A stretch of DNA of 64,000 nucleotides from assembly GCF_024700075.1 (NCBI RefSeq), contig NZ_JAJONE010000001.1:4801855-4865854 (forward strand), given 5' to 3'. Under the pieces are notes generated by a model. It saw only the letters and a program-made list of their open reading frames with translations, was not told where the DNA came from and searched no databases. This DNA comes from Hymenobacter sp. J193 (GTDB lineage Bacteria > Bacteroidota > Bacteroidia > Cytophagales > Hymenobacteraceae). Position 1 is the stretch's first letter; each line of letters starts with the position of its first letter. A program made the translations under genes and the position numbers. Positions 9,002-17,918 of the stretch are shown here, piece by piece.

Positions 9002-10600
9002 TTAATACAACCGGTGGCGCAGAAGCCAGCCGGCGGCGTCGAACTCTTCGGCTTTGGGCTGGTATGCTTCTACTTTGATGCTTTTGGGTAGGTTGATAAC
9101 GTTGCCGTCGCCGCTGTTGTAGACCGTAACACCGGGGCGGGCCGGCAGCTTACCCACTACCCGTACACCATCCTGCCCGGCGCCGTCGTAGATGCTGATA
9201 GCGAGGTTGGTTTCGGGCAGGTCGCGCAGGTCGAACTGGTCGTTGCCACCCAGGCCGAAGAGCTTGAGGGTTCTGGTTTCGGTCGTGAGAAACGTGCGCT
9301 GCCCGATAAGGCTGTCGGCTAGGGCAGTGCCGCGCCGGTACACACTCAGGCGCACCTGCGCGGGGCCAGCGTTTTCCAGCACAAACCGCTCGGCCTGGTC
9401 GGTCCCGGGCACTTCCACGTCGCGGGCCAGCAGCGCGTAGAACTTGTCGGCCACGGCAGGCAGCTGGTTGCGGCGGCTGCGCAGCTTGCGCCGGAACTCC
9501 GCCCCCGACAGCTCCCGGATTTCGGGGGGCCAGGCAGCCAGGGCTTCGTCAATGACCTTGTCCGATAAGCGTTTTTTCAGCGAATCGGCCACCTGTTGTA
9601 CCTCGGCACGGGAAAGGTACACCAGCAACGACTTATCCATGGGCCGGGCGGCGCGGTTGAGGCCTTCCACGTCGGCCAGCCGGATTTCCTCGTGGAAACT
9701 CTGGTAGTTGCTTTTCACCCAGCCAATGATGTGGGTCAGCAGCCCGTCGTCGAACTTGAAAAAGGCGTGGTCCCGGTCGCGCGGAATAGCCTCGTAGCGC
9801 ACCCCGCCGGCGGGTGTGGCAAAGGAAGCCCAGCGCCACTGGTCTTCGCGCCGGCTCCAGTCGCCCAGAAACATGTCAAACAGCCGAGCCCGCAGGTACT
9901 GCGGAGCATTTACCTGGAAATCAGATTTGAACAACAAATTGGTAAACACTTTGCGCGAGCTTTCAACCCGGGTCGAGCGGCCGAAGCTGGCCACCGTGCG
10001 CTGGTCGCCCTCGGGCCGCTCTTCCAGCAGGTACAGGGCATTGGCATAGTCTTTCCGAAACTCGCCCAGCGCCGCGTCGTCGCCGATGTACACCAGGCGC
10101 GGATTGGTATGATACACGCCCGCGGCCTGGGCCAGCGGGGGCACAATGTAGGCGCCGTAGGGTTGAATTACGCTGGTCTGGTCCTGCATCAGGCGGCCAA
10201 TCATGCCTTCCCGCAGGTTTTCGGGCAATGCTTTAGTGGGGTCTTTGTCCACGCTGCGCAGCACAAACTCCCGGCCGTCCTTATCTACCAGGCGCAGGTT
10301 TTTGGTTTGGAAGCTGCCGCCGGCCTCGGTGGGGCGCAGGCCGCCGGGCACGAGCTTACGCAGGCTCACTACCGGCACACGCACGGGCTGGTGCCAGACG
10401 GTGCGGTAGTGCTTGCCCCAGAAAAACCGGTGCACAGCCCCGCGCATGTACTGCGGCCCGGCAGCCACCGTCACCACCGAATCGGGCGGGATTATGGGGC
10501 GGGGTGGAAAGGCCGGGGCTGGCTCGGTGCAGGAACACAGCAGCCCGCCCACCAGCAACACCACCGAAGGCCGAAGCCGTGAAAAGGAAGGAAAATGCAC
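9002..10600 (-). CDS. Kinase-like lipoprotein, paralogue A (degenerate catalytic loop)
   Basis: About 532 residues from the preferred GTG start at 10600 (an in-frame TTG lies at 10621). A hydrophobic segment ends in LLCSC, a probable lipoprotein signal. It is clearly paralogous to the divergent gene at 10756-12333: shared blocks include GGSFQTKNLRL, LRSVDKDPTKALP, PPLAQAAGVYHTNPRL, RARLFDMFLGDW and RDRDHAFFKFDDG. The GDW..R..QW and DRDxxFFxFDDG pair resembles the catalytic loop and metal-binding loop of Fam20/HipA-like atypical kinases; in this copy the loop reads GDWSRRED, so the putative catalytic Asp-Arg-His is altered. The C-terminal part has LFGLGGNDQFDL. Function is not established; the kinase link is inference. 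Confidence 0.75.
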   Translation of the reverse strand: MHFPSFSRLRPSVVLLVGGLLCSCTEPAPAFPPRPIIPPDSVVTVAAGPQYMRGAVHRFFWGKHYRTVWHQPVRVPVVSLRKLVPGGLRPTEAGGSFQTKNLRLVDKDGREFVLRSVDKDPTKALPENLREGMIGRLMQDQTSVIQPYGAYIVPPLAQAAGVYHTNPRLVYIGDDAALGEFRKDYANALYLLEERPEGDQRTVASFGRSTRVESSRKVFTNLLFKSDFQVNAPQYLRARLFDMFLGDWSRREDQWRWASFATPAGGVRYEAIPRDRDHAFFKFDDGLLTHIIGWVKSNYQSFHEEIRLADVEGLNRAARPMDKSLLVYLSRAEVQQVADSLKKRLSDKVIDEALAAWPPEIRELSGAEFRRKLRSRRNQLPAVADKFYALLARDVEVPGTDQAERFVLENAGPAQVRLSVYRRGTALADSLIGQRTFLTTETRTLKLFGLGGNDQFDLRDLPETNLAISIYDGAGQDGVRVVGKLPARPGVTVYNSGDGNVINLPKSIKVEAYQPKAEEFDAAGWLLRHRLY

Positions 10601-10755
10601 GGAGTAGAAAAGATAAAGCAAGCCCGCAGAAGAAGCTGAGCAATAGCTACGGCCCCTTATAGCGCAATCCGGGCACAGGCGGTTGTTGCGGCCCGCGTTT
10701 ACTTTTTGGGCGCGGCTGCGTTGAAGGACGCACCGGCCGAAAGCCGGCTTTGTGC

Positions 10756-12333
10756 ATGCGTCTACCTCTCCCCTGTTTTTTCCCGCTTTTGCTGACGGCT
10801 ACCAGCTGCGCCAGCTCCCATTTTTTTCAGCCCGATGCCCGGGTCAGCGGCCGTACCGCGGCTCCCGACAGCGCCGTAGTGACGGCCGGGCGGCACTACC
10901 AGCGCGGGCCCATTGGGCGGTTTCTGCTGGGCCAGCACTACCGCCACGCCTGGGCCGAGCCCGTCACGCTGCCCGTGCTTAACCTGGCTACGGCCGTACC
11001 CGGCGGGCTGAAGCCCGGCAAAGTAGGCGGCGGCTTTCAGACAACCAGCATGACGGTGCTGGGGGCCGACGGCCGCGCCTACGCCCTGCGCAGCGTGGAT
11101 AAAGACCCCACCAAAGCCCTACCCAAATTTCTGCGCCCCACGCTCATTCTCACTATTGTGCGCGACGCCACCTCAGCCGGCATGCCCTACGGCTCCCTAG
11201 TGGTGCCCCCGCTGGCCCAGGCTGCCGGCGTGTATCATACCAATCCGCGCCTGTATTACGTGTCGGCCACCGAAAACGGGCTGGGCCCCACCTCGGAGCG
11301 GCTGCGCGGCCGGGTGGTGCTGCTGGAAGAAAAGTGGGAAGGCAAGGAAAACATCTACGGTCCCCTAGCCGGCGCACTCGATCTGGAAGAATCGGAAGAT
11401 GTGCTGGCGGAGCGCTACGCCTCGCCGAAAGCGGCCCTGGATGAAGCGGCTTTCCTGCGCGCCCGCCTGCTGGATTTGTGGCTGGGCGACTGGGACCGGC
11501 ACGAGGGGCAGTGGAGCTGGGCCGCCTTCAAGCAGCCGGATGGTCGCACCCTCTGGCGGCCGGTGCCCCAGGACCGCGACCAGGTGTTTTTCCGGTTTGA
11601 TGACGGCCTGATGTCCTGGCTGGTGAGCAAAGCCGTGGCTAAGTTCCGCACGTTCGGGCCGAAGTTCGAAAGCGTGGAGGGCTACACCCGCAACGCCCAG
11701 TACATCGATGAGCGCGCCCTGAGCGAGCAGCCACGCCCCCGCTACCTGGCCGCGGCCGCCGAGCTGCAGCGTCGCCTCACCGACGCCGTTATCGACTCGG
11801 CCGTGCGCCGCCTACCACCCGCTATCTACCGGCACGAGGGTGCCCGCCTGGCCGCCGGACTGCGCGCCCGCCGGGCCGCTCTGCCCCAGGCTGCCGCCGA
11901 GTTTTACCGCCTTAAGGCTCACCGCGTGGTGGTAGCCGGCACCGACGAAGACGAGCGGTTTGTGGTGGAGCGCCGCACCGATAGCACCACAGTGGTATCA
12001 GTTTACTCAATGGGAGGCAAGAAAACAGCCCAGCCCCTCTACCAGCGCACGTTTCACCCGCGCGAGACGCACACCATCGTCCTGCACGGCCTGGAAGGCA
12101 AAGACCGGTTCGAAATAAGCGGCAAGGTGCGCGCCTCACCTTTCGTGGACATCTATGGCGGCCCCGGCGAGGATACCGTGCAGGATAGCTCCCGCGTGGC
12201 CGGCCTGCGCCGCAAAACCCGCTTTTTCGACACGCGCCGCAACAACACCCTCACCAGCACGGGCGAAACCAAGAACCAAACTACCCGCGGCGTTGCCACT
12301 CACGCCTTCGACCGGGACGGCTCGGGGCGGTAG
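10756..12333 (+). CDS. Kinase-like lipoprotein, paralogue B (intact GDWDRH loop)
   Basis: 525 residues from ATG 10756, with a lipoprotein signal (FFPLLLTATSC, Cys18). It shares its layout with the divergent neighbour: GGGFQTTSMTV (91-101), LRSVDKDPTKALP (111-123), PPLAQAAGVYHTNPRL (151-166), GDWDRHEGQW (244-253) and DRDQVFFRFDDG (273-284), then a Arg-rich helical part and LHGLEGKDRFEI. The 244-284 segment resembles the GNxDRH...LDNGxxF active-site pattern of Fam20-type secretory-pathway kinases, which would make this an envelope-located phosphotransferase. That is inference; no characterised homologue is known to me. The two genes share a 155-bp divergent promoter region. Confidence 0.78.
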   Translation: MRLPLPCFFPLLLTATSCASSHFFQPDARVSGRTAAPDSAVVTAGRHYQRGPIGRFLLGQHYRHAWAEPVTLPVLNLATAVPGGLKPGKVGGGFQTTSMTVLGADGRAYALRSVDKDPTKALPKFLRPTLILTIVRDATSAGMPYGSLVVPPLAQAAGVYHTNPRLYYVSATENGLGPTSERLRGRVVLLEEKWEGKENIYGPLAGALDLEESEDVLAERYASPKAALDEAAFLRARLLDLWLGDWDRHEGQWSWAAFKQPDGRTLWRPVPQDRDQVFFRFDDGLMSWLVSKAVAKFRTFGPKFESVEGYTRNAQYIDERALSEQPRPRYLAAAAELQRRLTDAVIDSAVRRLPPAIYRHEGARLAAGLRARRAALPQAAAEFYRLKAHRVVVAGTDEDERFVVERRTDSTTVVSVYSMGGKKTAQPLYQRTFHPRETHTIVLHGLEGKDRFEISGKVRASPFVDIYGGPGEDTVQDSSRVAGLRRKTRFFDTRRNNTLTSTGETKNQTTRGVATHAFDRDGSGR

Positions 12334-12339
12334 TGGTTA

Positions 12340-12581
12340 ATGTGCTAATGTGGTTGAATGTGGAAAATGTGCTAATGTTTTAATCTGATAGCGAACAGCG
12401 CGAAGCAATCCGTCCTGAACAACGCCCAAAGACCTGAAATGTGAAAAAGCGCCTGACGTGCCGAGGCCAGGCGCTTTTTGGCAGAAGAATGCATCTGGTG
12501 CTGTTTGGCACGGTTTGCTTCGGCGGCGAAAGGACAGCCAAAGCATCAGCACATTTCCCACATTCAACCACATTAGCACAT
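12340..12581. repeat. 34-bp inverted repeat enclosing a terminator
   Basis: Arms 12340-12373 and 12548-12581 are reverse complements with one mismatch in 34. The right arm touches the last base of the topoisomerase IB stop codon. Inside lie the GAAGCAATCCGTCCT core (about 12400) shared with the 8758-8956 element, and a terminator. The pattern suggests a composite palindromic repeat lodged between two convergent genes. Confidence 0.8.
12444..12479. terminator. Bidirectional intrinsic terminator
   Basis: Stem AAAAAGCGCCTG / CAGGCGCTTTTT (12444-12455 / 12468-12479) with a T-tract on both strands, between the convergent genes at 10756-12333 and 12581-13696. Confidence 0.88.
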
Positions 12582-13696
12582 CAACAAGCCGCCAGCATAT
12601 CCAGCACCATGTGTTCGGTGGGTGTTAGCTGGTCGTTTTCAGCGGGGTCGGCGTCGTGGCGGCGCAGGTAGTCGATGAGCTTATCTGATTCGAATAATTG
12701 GGCCACCTGGGGGTGAATGTAGTATTTGCTGCACACGGTGGGCGTGTTGCCGAGGCCTTTGGCTACATCCTTCACGGCCAGCTTCAGCACTTTTTCCTTG
12801 GGCAGTTCCGGGTTTTCGGCCAGCACGCTTTCCAGGCACTCTACCATTTTCACGGTGCCGCCCCAGGTGCGGAAGTCCTTGGCCGAAAGGCTGATGCCCG
12901 TGACGCGGTGCAGGTAGTCGTTTACGTCGCCCGATTCGAGTTCCTGGCGGTGGCCGTCGGCATCGTAGTACTGAAACAGGTGCTGACCGGGAATTTCCTT
13001 GCACTTCTGCACCAGGCGGGCCAGCTTCCGGTCGTGCAAAGTCACATCGTGGGCTACACCTTTCTTGCCCACGAAGCTCAGGCGCACATCGGCTCCGGCC
13101 ACCTGCACATGCTTGTCGCGCAGGGTGGTGAGGCCGTAGCTCTTGTTCTTTTTGGCGTATTCCTTGTTGCCGACGCGGATAAACGACTGGTCCATGAGCG
13201 TGAGCACCAGGGCTACCACTTTTGGCTTATCCAGTTGGGGGCGCTTTAGGTCTTTTTGCAGCTGCAGGCGCAGCTCGGCCAGCTTTTCGCCGAAGGCCCG
13301 CAGGCGGCTGAACTTGGTGAGGCTGCGCACCTCACCCCAGGCCGCGTGGTAGAGGTACTGCTTGCGCCCCTTGGCGTCGCGGCCCGTTACCTGCAGGTGG
13401 GCCGTGGTCGTGGGCGCAATCCACACGTCCGTCCAGGCCGGCGGAATCACGAAGCTGTTGATGCGGGCCAGGGTCTTTTCGTCGGTCACGGGCTGACCTT
13501 TAGCATCGAGGTAGCGGAACGTGCCGTCGGGGCCGGGCTGGCGCGTGAGGCCGGGGCGGGTATCGGAGTAGTAGCGCAGGCCCGCCAGCTCGGCCTGGCG
13601 GGCGGGGTCCTTATACAACTCGTGGGCTTCTTCCTGGGGCGCCAGGTGTTTTTTCTTGACTTTGGGCCGGGGGGTGGCCGGGGCAGCAGTAGCCAT
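12581..13696 (-). CDS. DNA topoisomerase IB (bacterial, poxvirus-like)
   Basis: 371 residues, the usual length for bacterial type IB enzymes. The N-terminal DNA-binding part contains FVIPPAWTDVWI and TGRDAKGRKQYLYH; the catalytic domain has the RVGNKEYA motif, KFSRLRAFGEKL, LHDRKLARLV and the CSKYYIHP motif with active-site Tyr326. It relaxes supercoils of either sign without ATP through a 3'-phosphotyrosine. The first 20 residues are a basic, Pro/Lys-rich tail. It is convergent with the kinase-like gene and divergent from the M48 protease gene. Confidence 0.93.
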   Translation of the reverse strand: MATAAPATPRPKVKKKHLAPQEEAHELYKDPARQAELAGLRYYSDTRPGLTRQPGPDGTFRYLDAKGQPVTDEKTLARINSFVIPPAWTDVWIAPTTTAHLQVTGRDAKGRKQYLYHAAWGEVRSLTKFSRLRAFGEKLAELRLQLQKDLKRPQLDKPKVVALVLTLMDQSFIRVGNKEYAKKNKSYGLTTLRDKHVQVAGADVRLSFVGKKGVAHDVTLHDRKLARLVQKCKEIPGQHLFQYYDADGHRQELESGDVNDYLHRVTGISLSAKDFRTWGGTVKMVECLESVLAENPELPKEKVLKLAVKDVAKGLGNTPTVCSKYYIHPQVAQLFESDKLIDYLRRHDADPAENDQLTPTEHMVLDMLAAC

Positions 13697-13978
13697 AAGC
13701 GGGGAGAACAGTACGCGGCCTTCGGCAGTGAAAGCACGGCCCTGCTGTACGCAGAAACCAGCGGAAAGTAGCAGTTTGGGTTCGTGCGAGGCTTTATCCG
13801 GCGGCAGCCTTTCGCCAGGCTGGTATCGAATGATTTTTTTGCCGCTAATTTCCTGCCCTCTACCTTAAATCTGCGGGAGCAGGCAACACCGGCCGCAAAC
13901 CAGTCGTATCGGCCTCCGGAGCATTCTGGCACACTTTTTCTCTTGCCGGCTCCGTTGTTCACTTATCCGCTTCTGCCC

Positions 13979-14794
13979 ATGCTCCGCCTGTTGTTCAAAC
14001 CCTCCCTCCTGCTGGCCCTGGCCGTTACGCTCGGAGCCTCTTCCTGCGCCAAAGATGAAAACGGCGACCGGCTGCTGTTTTCCGTGGACGATGACAAAGC
14101 CCTGGGCGAAAAAGTAGCCCACGAAACCGACTCCCTCTACCGCCAAAAAGGCCAGCTGCTGGAGCGCACTGATAGCAAAAACACCCGCGCCTACCAGTTG
14201 CTTGATGGGGTAGTAAACAAAGTCCTGAACTCGGGCCAGCTCACGTACCGCAACGAGTTTCCCTGGGACGTAAAAATTATCAAGGACGACAACGTGCAAA
14301 ACGCCTTTGCCACGCCCGGCGGCCACATCTATGTGTTTACCGGCCTCATCAAGTTCCTCGACGATGAAAGCCAGCTGGCCGGCGTGCTGGGCCACGAAAT
14401 TGCCCACGCCGACCGCCGCCACACGTCCAAAGCTTTGCAGCAGCAGTATGGCATTTCGGTGCTGCTGAGTCTGGTGCTGGGCGAAAACCCCAACCAGCTG
14501 GCGGTGGTGGCCGCCAACCTGGGCCAGCTCAAGTTCAGCCGCGAGTACGAAAAAGAGGCCGACGATTTTTCGGTGGTGTACCTCAACCCCACGCAGTATT
14601 CCTGCGACGGCGCCGCTGGCTTCTTCATCAAAGCCCAGGCGCAGGCCGAAGGCGGCGCCGACCCCGAGTTCCTGAGCACCCATCCCGACCCCGGCAGCCG
14701 CGTGGAGGCCATTCAAACGAAGGCGGCGGAGCTGAAATGCGCGGGTCGCACCGTCACCAACACCAGCTTCGAGGAGCTGAAGCGCATTTTGTAA
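13979..14794 (+). CDS. M48 family metalloprotease, lipoprotein
   Basis: 271 residues from ATG 13979. A lipoprotein signal ends in LGASSC. The zinc site is LGHEIAHADRRH (HExxH) with the third ligand in EYEKEADDFSV, as in BepA/LoiP-type M48 enzymes that act on the outer membrane or periplasm. AFATPGGHIYVFTGLI precedes the active site as in the family, and STHPDPGSRVEAI is the usual C-terminal motif. A second M48 gene lies at 20993-21805. Confidence 0.92.
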   Translation: MLRLLFKPSLLLALAVTLGASSCAKDENGDRLLFSVDDDKALGEKVAHETDSLYRQKGQLLERTDSKNTRAYQLLDGVVNKVLNSGQLTYRNEFPWDVKIIKDDNVQNAFATPGGHIYVFTGLIKFLDDESQLAGVLGHEIAHADRRHTSKALQQQYGISVLLSLVLGENPNQLAVVAANLGQLKFSREYEKEADDFSVVYLNPTQYSCDGAAGFFIKAQAQAEGGADPEFLSTHPDPGSRVEAIQTKAAELKCAGRTVTNTSFEELKRIL

Positions 14795-14815
14795 GCGGGC
14801 TATACCCTGCGGTTT

Positions 14816-14852
14816 GCGGCCCGGTTGGCAATTTCCTTGCCGGCCGGGCCGC
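14816..14852 (+). terminator. GC-rich terminator hairpin
   Basis: Stem 14816-14831 / 14837-14852 (16 bp, two mismatches), loop about TTTCC, followed by GGTGTTTTC. It sits between the M48 gene and the App1-like gene. Confidence 0.6.
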
Positions 14853-14929
14853 GGTGTTTTCGGGCCGGGCGTAACATTGGGGCCGCAGTAGCCCGTACTC
14901 CTACTGTTCCTTTCTCCGCATTTCCACTT

Positions 14930-16162
14930 ATGGCTTCTTTCTCACAACGACTCAGCGACTGGGGCGAAAACCTGGATGATCTGGCTTTGCGCGCCCGCCT
15001 TCGACTGGGGCTGCTGCACCCGCTGCAGCTGGTCCCCTACCGCAGCTACGGCACGCCCGAGCGGCTTTACGTGAAGGGCCGCCTGCTCACCGACCGGGGC
15101 ATTGGCGAGCCTGCCGACGAAGACTCGGTATTACGCAACATGCTGAACATGTACCGCCGCTTCGAGAGCACCGAAATTCCGGGGGCCCGGCTTAGCATCG
15201 AGCCCGGCGACGGCAGCCAGCACCCCATCACCACCGACGAGGAAGGCTACTTCACCCTGAACCTGGCTCCGCAGCAGCTGCCGACACCGGAAAACTTTAT
15301 GTGGTACCCGGTGGATGTTCGCCTGGTAGCACCGCCCCAGCGTGTGCCCGCTCCAGAGGCTCCGCTCCTGGCTACGGCCCGTGTGCTCATCCCGCCTGCC
15401 GATGCGGAGTACGGCATCATCAGCGACCTGGACGATACCGTTATTCAGACCTCGGCTACGGATATTCTGCGCATGGCGCGCATCGTGCTGCTGCGCAATG
15501 CCCGCTCCCGCCTACCCTTCGAGGGTGTGGCCGAGTTCTACCGGCAGCTGCAGCTGGGCCGCAACGGCAAGCGCAACAACCCCTTCTTCTACGTGAGCAG
15601 CTCGCCCTGGAATCTTTTTGACTTGCTGGAGGACTTCCTGCATTTGAATGACATTCCGGCCGGCCCCATCCTGCTGCGCGACATGGCCCTCAAAGGCAAA
15701 TCCTCGGGCGAGGCCTCGGCCCACCACGGCCACAAGCTCAAGGAAATCGACAACGTCCTGCTCACCTACCCCACGCTGCCGTTCGTGCTCATCGGGGACA
15801 GCGGGCAGGAAGACGCCAACATCTACCGCGAGGTGGTGCGCCGCCACCCCGGCCGCATCCTGGCCATTTACATCCGCGACGTGAACCTGCCCGCCCGCTC
15901 GGCTATGGTGGAGAAGGTTTCCGAAGAATTGCGGGGGGACAAGGTGGAAATGCTGCTGGTGAAGGACACCGTGCAGGCCGCCAAGCACGCCGCCGAGCGC
16001 GGTCTTGTGTTCACGGAAGCCGTGCCGGCCGTAGAGCAGGAAAAAGCCAAAGACCAGGCTACGTCCGATGACCCCACCACCGCCCGCGACCAGGGCGGTA
16101 CCCACGCGCTGCCGCCTACTGCTAGCTCGAGTGGTCTGCCACAATCACCCAGCGGCCGTTAA
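14930..16162 (+). CDS. App1-family (DUF2183) phosphatidate phosphatase-like protein
   Basis: 410 residues from ATG 14930. A beta-rich N-terminal domain (about 40-155) is followed by the DUF2183 catalytic domain with HAD-type motifs: SDLDDTVIQT (165-174, the DxDxT nucleophile motif), FYVSSSPWNLFD, and LIGDSGQEDANIY. App1 in yeast dephosphorylates phosphatidic acid; bacterial members are assumed to be lipid phosphatases. There is no signal peptide. The last 45 residues are low-complexity (Asp, Thr, Ser, Pro). The 3' end overlaps the convergent gene at 16122 by 41 bp. Confidence 0.88.
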   Translation: MASFSQRLSDWGENLDDLALRARLRLGLLHPLQLVPYRSYGTPERLYVKGRLLTDRGIGEPADEDSVLRNMLNMYRRFESTEIPGARLSIEPGDGSQHPITTDEEGYFTLNLAPQQLPTPENFMWYPVDVRLVAPPQRVPAPEAPLLATARVLIPPADAEYGIISDLDDTVIQTSATDILRMARIVLLRNARSRLPFEGVAEFYRQLQLGRNGKRNNPFFYVSSSPWNLFDLLEDFLHLNDIPAGPILLRDMALKGKSSGEASAHHGHKLKEIDNVLLTYPTLPFVLIGDSGQEDANIYREVVRRHPGRILAIYIRDVNLPARSAMVEKVSEELRGDKVEMLLVKDTVQAAKHAAERGLVFTEAVPAVEQEKAKDQATSDDPTTARDQGGTHALPPTASSSGLPQSPSGR

Positions 16163-16559
16163 GCTTGCAAAATACTAATAGGAAATATCCGCCTACATCG
16201 CCCACGGCGGGGCGGGCCAGGTGCCAGCGCCCCACCACGTGCGCGGCCGTCGCACTGAGTGGCTCCACCCGCAGGTTAGTAAACGTGAGCAGGCCCATGG
16301 CCTCAGCATTGGGGTAGCTGCGGCGGTAGTTGTCGAGCGTGGACTGCCAGCCGTAAGTCAGGCCTTTCTGGCCGATGAACACCAGCGAGTCGGAAGGCCA
16401 GTAGCCCTGCATGAACCCAGCCACATCACCCCGGTTCCAGGCAGCGGTTTGGGTAGTGAGCACCTGCAGAATATCCCGCCGGGCTGCCGTAGGGCGCGTG
16501 GTAGCGCAGCCGGAGGTGAGGAAAAGCAAGGGCACCAGGGCCCGGTAAAAAGTGCGCAT
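16122..16559 (-). CDS. NTF2-like (SnoaL/DUF4440) lipoprotein
   Basis: 145 residues from ATG 16559, with a lipoprotein signal (PLLFLTSGC). The mature part is one small alpha+beta NTF2-like domain: TAAWNRGDVAGFMQGYW near the start, GRWHLARP in the middle and a final GRWVIVADHSS. Such domains bind small ligands or act as lyase/isomerase scaffolds; nothing here fixes a substrate. The frame stays open upstream to 16865 but that part is repeat sequence, so the ATG before the signal peptide is preferred. Confidence 0.85.
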   Translation of the reverse strand: MRTFYRALVPLLFLTSGCATTRPTAARRDILQVLTTQTAAWNRGDVAGFMQGYWPSDSLVFIGQKGLTYGWQSTLDNYRRSYPNAEAMGLLTFTNLRVEPLSATAAHVVGRWHLARPAVGDVGGYFLLVFCKLNGRWVIVADHSS

Positions 16560-16635
16560 ACGAAAGGAAAGAGTAGGCCAGCAATATAACTGCCGGGCTG
16601 CCGGTACCGGCGGGCATATACCCGTCACAAAGTAA

Positions 16636-16715
16636 GGTGCGGGGCTTGTCCCCGCCCACCGTTGAACGATTACTCCCCAGCGGCGCGTACAGCGGGCGGG
16701 GACAAGCCCCGCACC
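16636..16715. repeat. Perfect 22-bp inverted repeat (GGTGCGGGGCTTGTCCCCGC type)
   Basis: Arms 16636-16657 and 16694-16715 are perfect reverse complements separated by 36 bp. The repeat lies in the 331-bp gene-free stretch between the NTF2-like lipoprotein and mtgA. It resembles dispersed intergenic palindromes that I recall from several bacterial genomes. Confidence 0.85.
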
Positions 16716-16829
16716 TACCGGCTTTTCGCACTGCACTTCGCGGCCAGTATAAGTCCCCCAGCTCTCCCACCATTGTTGAAAGGCCGGGGGGCGGCATACC
16801 AGTGCTCCGACAATTGTTGGAGGGGCGGG

Positions 16830-16877
16830 GAAGTCACACCAGTGCTCCGACGATTGTCGGAGCACTGGTGTGACTTC
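16830..16877. repeat. 22-bp perfect hairpin with a degenerate upstream copy
   Basis: Arms 16830-16851 and 16856-16877 with loop GATT. A partial copy (CCAGTGCTCCGACAATTGTTGG) lies just upstream at about 16799-16820. It could terminate mtgA but has no T-tract, so a repeat element is the safer call. Confidence 0.85.
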
Positions 16878-16890
16878 GCTTCGGAAGGCC

Positions 16891-17631
16891 TTATTCCGCC
16901 GTCAGTACCTGCTGCACGAAGCGGGTACCGCCCAGGCGGCGCATGTTGCGCAGTACCCGGCGCTGCTTGGCGCGGGTTTGGGGGCCAGGGCTGGCCGCCC
17001 GAAATTTGAGCGGGTTGGGTAGAATGGCCGCCAGCAACGCCGCGTCGGAGGCGGTGAGCTTGGCGGCCGGTTTGTGGAAGTAGCGCTGGGCAGCGGCCTC
17101 GGCCCCGAAGGTACAGTCGCCCATTTCGGCCACGTTCAGGTACATTTCCAGGATGCGCTGTTTGTCCCAGAGCAGTTCGATGAGCACCGTAAAGTACGCT
17201 TCGGCGGCCTTGCGCAGGTAGCTGCGGCCGTTCCAGAGAAACACGTTTTTGGCTACCTGCTGGCTGATGGTGCTGCCGCCCACCAGCTGCTTGCCGTGCC
17301 CGGCACGGTTGCGCTGCGCGGCTTTCTTGAGGGCATCCACGTCGAAGCCGTGGTGCATGAGAAAGCGCTGGTCCTCGGCTGCCACCAGCGCCAGCGGCAG
17401 CTGCGCCGACACCTCCTCCAGTCCTACAAAGCTGTAGTGAATCTGCCGCTCACTTTCGAGGTGCTCGTAGCCGGCGGGGCGGTGCGAGCGGCGCTCCAGC
17501 ATCAGCCAGGTAGCCGGCGGTGACACCCAGCGGTACAGCAGCACCCACACAATGGTGGTGAGTAGCAGGGAAGCGCCTACCTGCAGCAGCAGCTGCCAGC
17601 CGCGCCGCCAGTACAGTTTAAAATCAGTCAC
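16891..17631 (-). CDS. mtgA: Monofunctional biosynthetic peptidoglycan transglycosylase
   Basis: 246 residues: a single N-terminal transmembrane helix (about 12-34) and a periplasmic GT51 domain. It carries AAEDQRFLMHHGFD with catalytic Glu86, and GGSTISQQVAKNVFL (118-132), and no transpeptidase domain. It polymerises lipid II into glycan strands. The length and motif order match MtgA. Confidence 0.94.
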   Translation of the reverse strand: MTDFKLYWRRGWQLLLQVGASLLLTTIVWVLLYRWVSPPATWLMLERRSHRPAGYEHLESERQIHYSFVGLEEVSAQLPLALVAAEDQRFLMHHGFDVDALKKAAQRNRAGHGKQLVGGSTISQQVAKNVFLWNGRSYLRKAAEAYFTVLIELLWDKQRILEMYLNVAEMGDCTFGAEAAAQRYFHKPAAKLTASDAALLAAILPNPLKFRAASPGPQTRAKQRRVLRNMRRLGGTRFVQQVLTAE

Positions 17632-17694
17632 GGGGAAAGTGAATGGGTGAATGGGTGAATGAGTGAAGTGTGCAGTCCTGACCTATAGAAGAAC

Positions 17695-17800
17695 GTCATA
17701 CTGAGCGAAGCCGAAGCATCACTACCGCTGAATAATCAATCAGTAGTACAACAAAGCGGTAAAGATGCTTCGACTGCGTGGACGCCAGATGAAACATGAC
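17695..17800. repeat. Imperfect palindromic intergenic repeat
   Basis: Outer GTCAT/ATGAC, CGAAGCATC/GATGCTTCG and inner ACCGCT/AGCGGT pairs give a nested, imperfect inverted repeat in the gap between mtgA and the Lon-N gene. The sequence is of the 'GTCATnCTGAGC...GAAGCATC' kind I recall from Hymenobacter intergenic regions. A short run of about three 8-bp units (GTGAATGG) lies just upstream at 17638-17668. Confidence 0.6.
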
Positions 17801-17918
17801 AGCCGTAGGATACTGTAGGTGCAAGCAAATTCGGCAAGCGGGCGAAATTACGGGTTTTGTGGGCCTGCGCCGGGGATTTGCTTACTTTTCCGCCGTCTGC
17901 GCCTTCTCCTGTTGCTTT

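Noticed and set aside
16560..16865. N-terminal extension of the NTF2-like lipoprotein
   Set aside because: It reads through two palindromic repeats; the signal peptide begins at the ATG at 16559.
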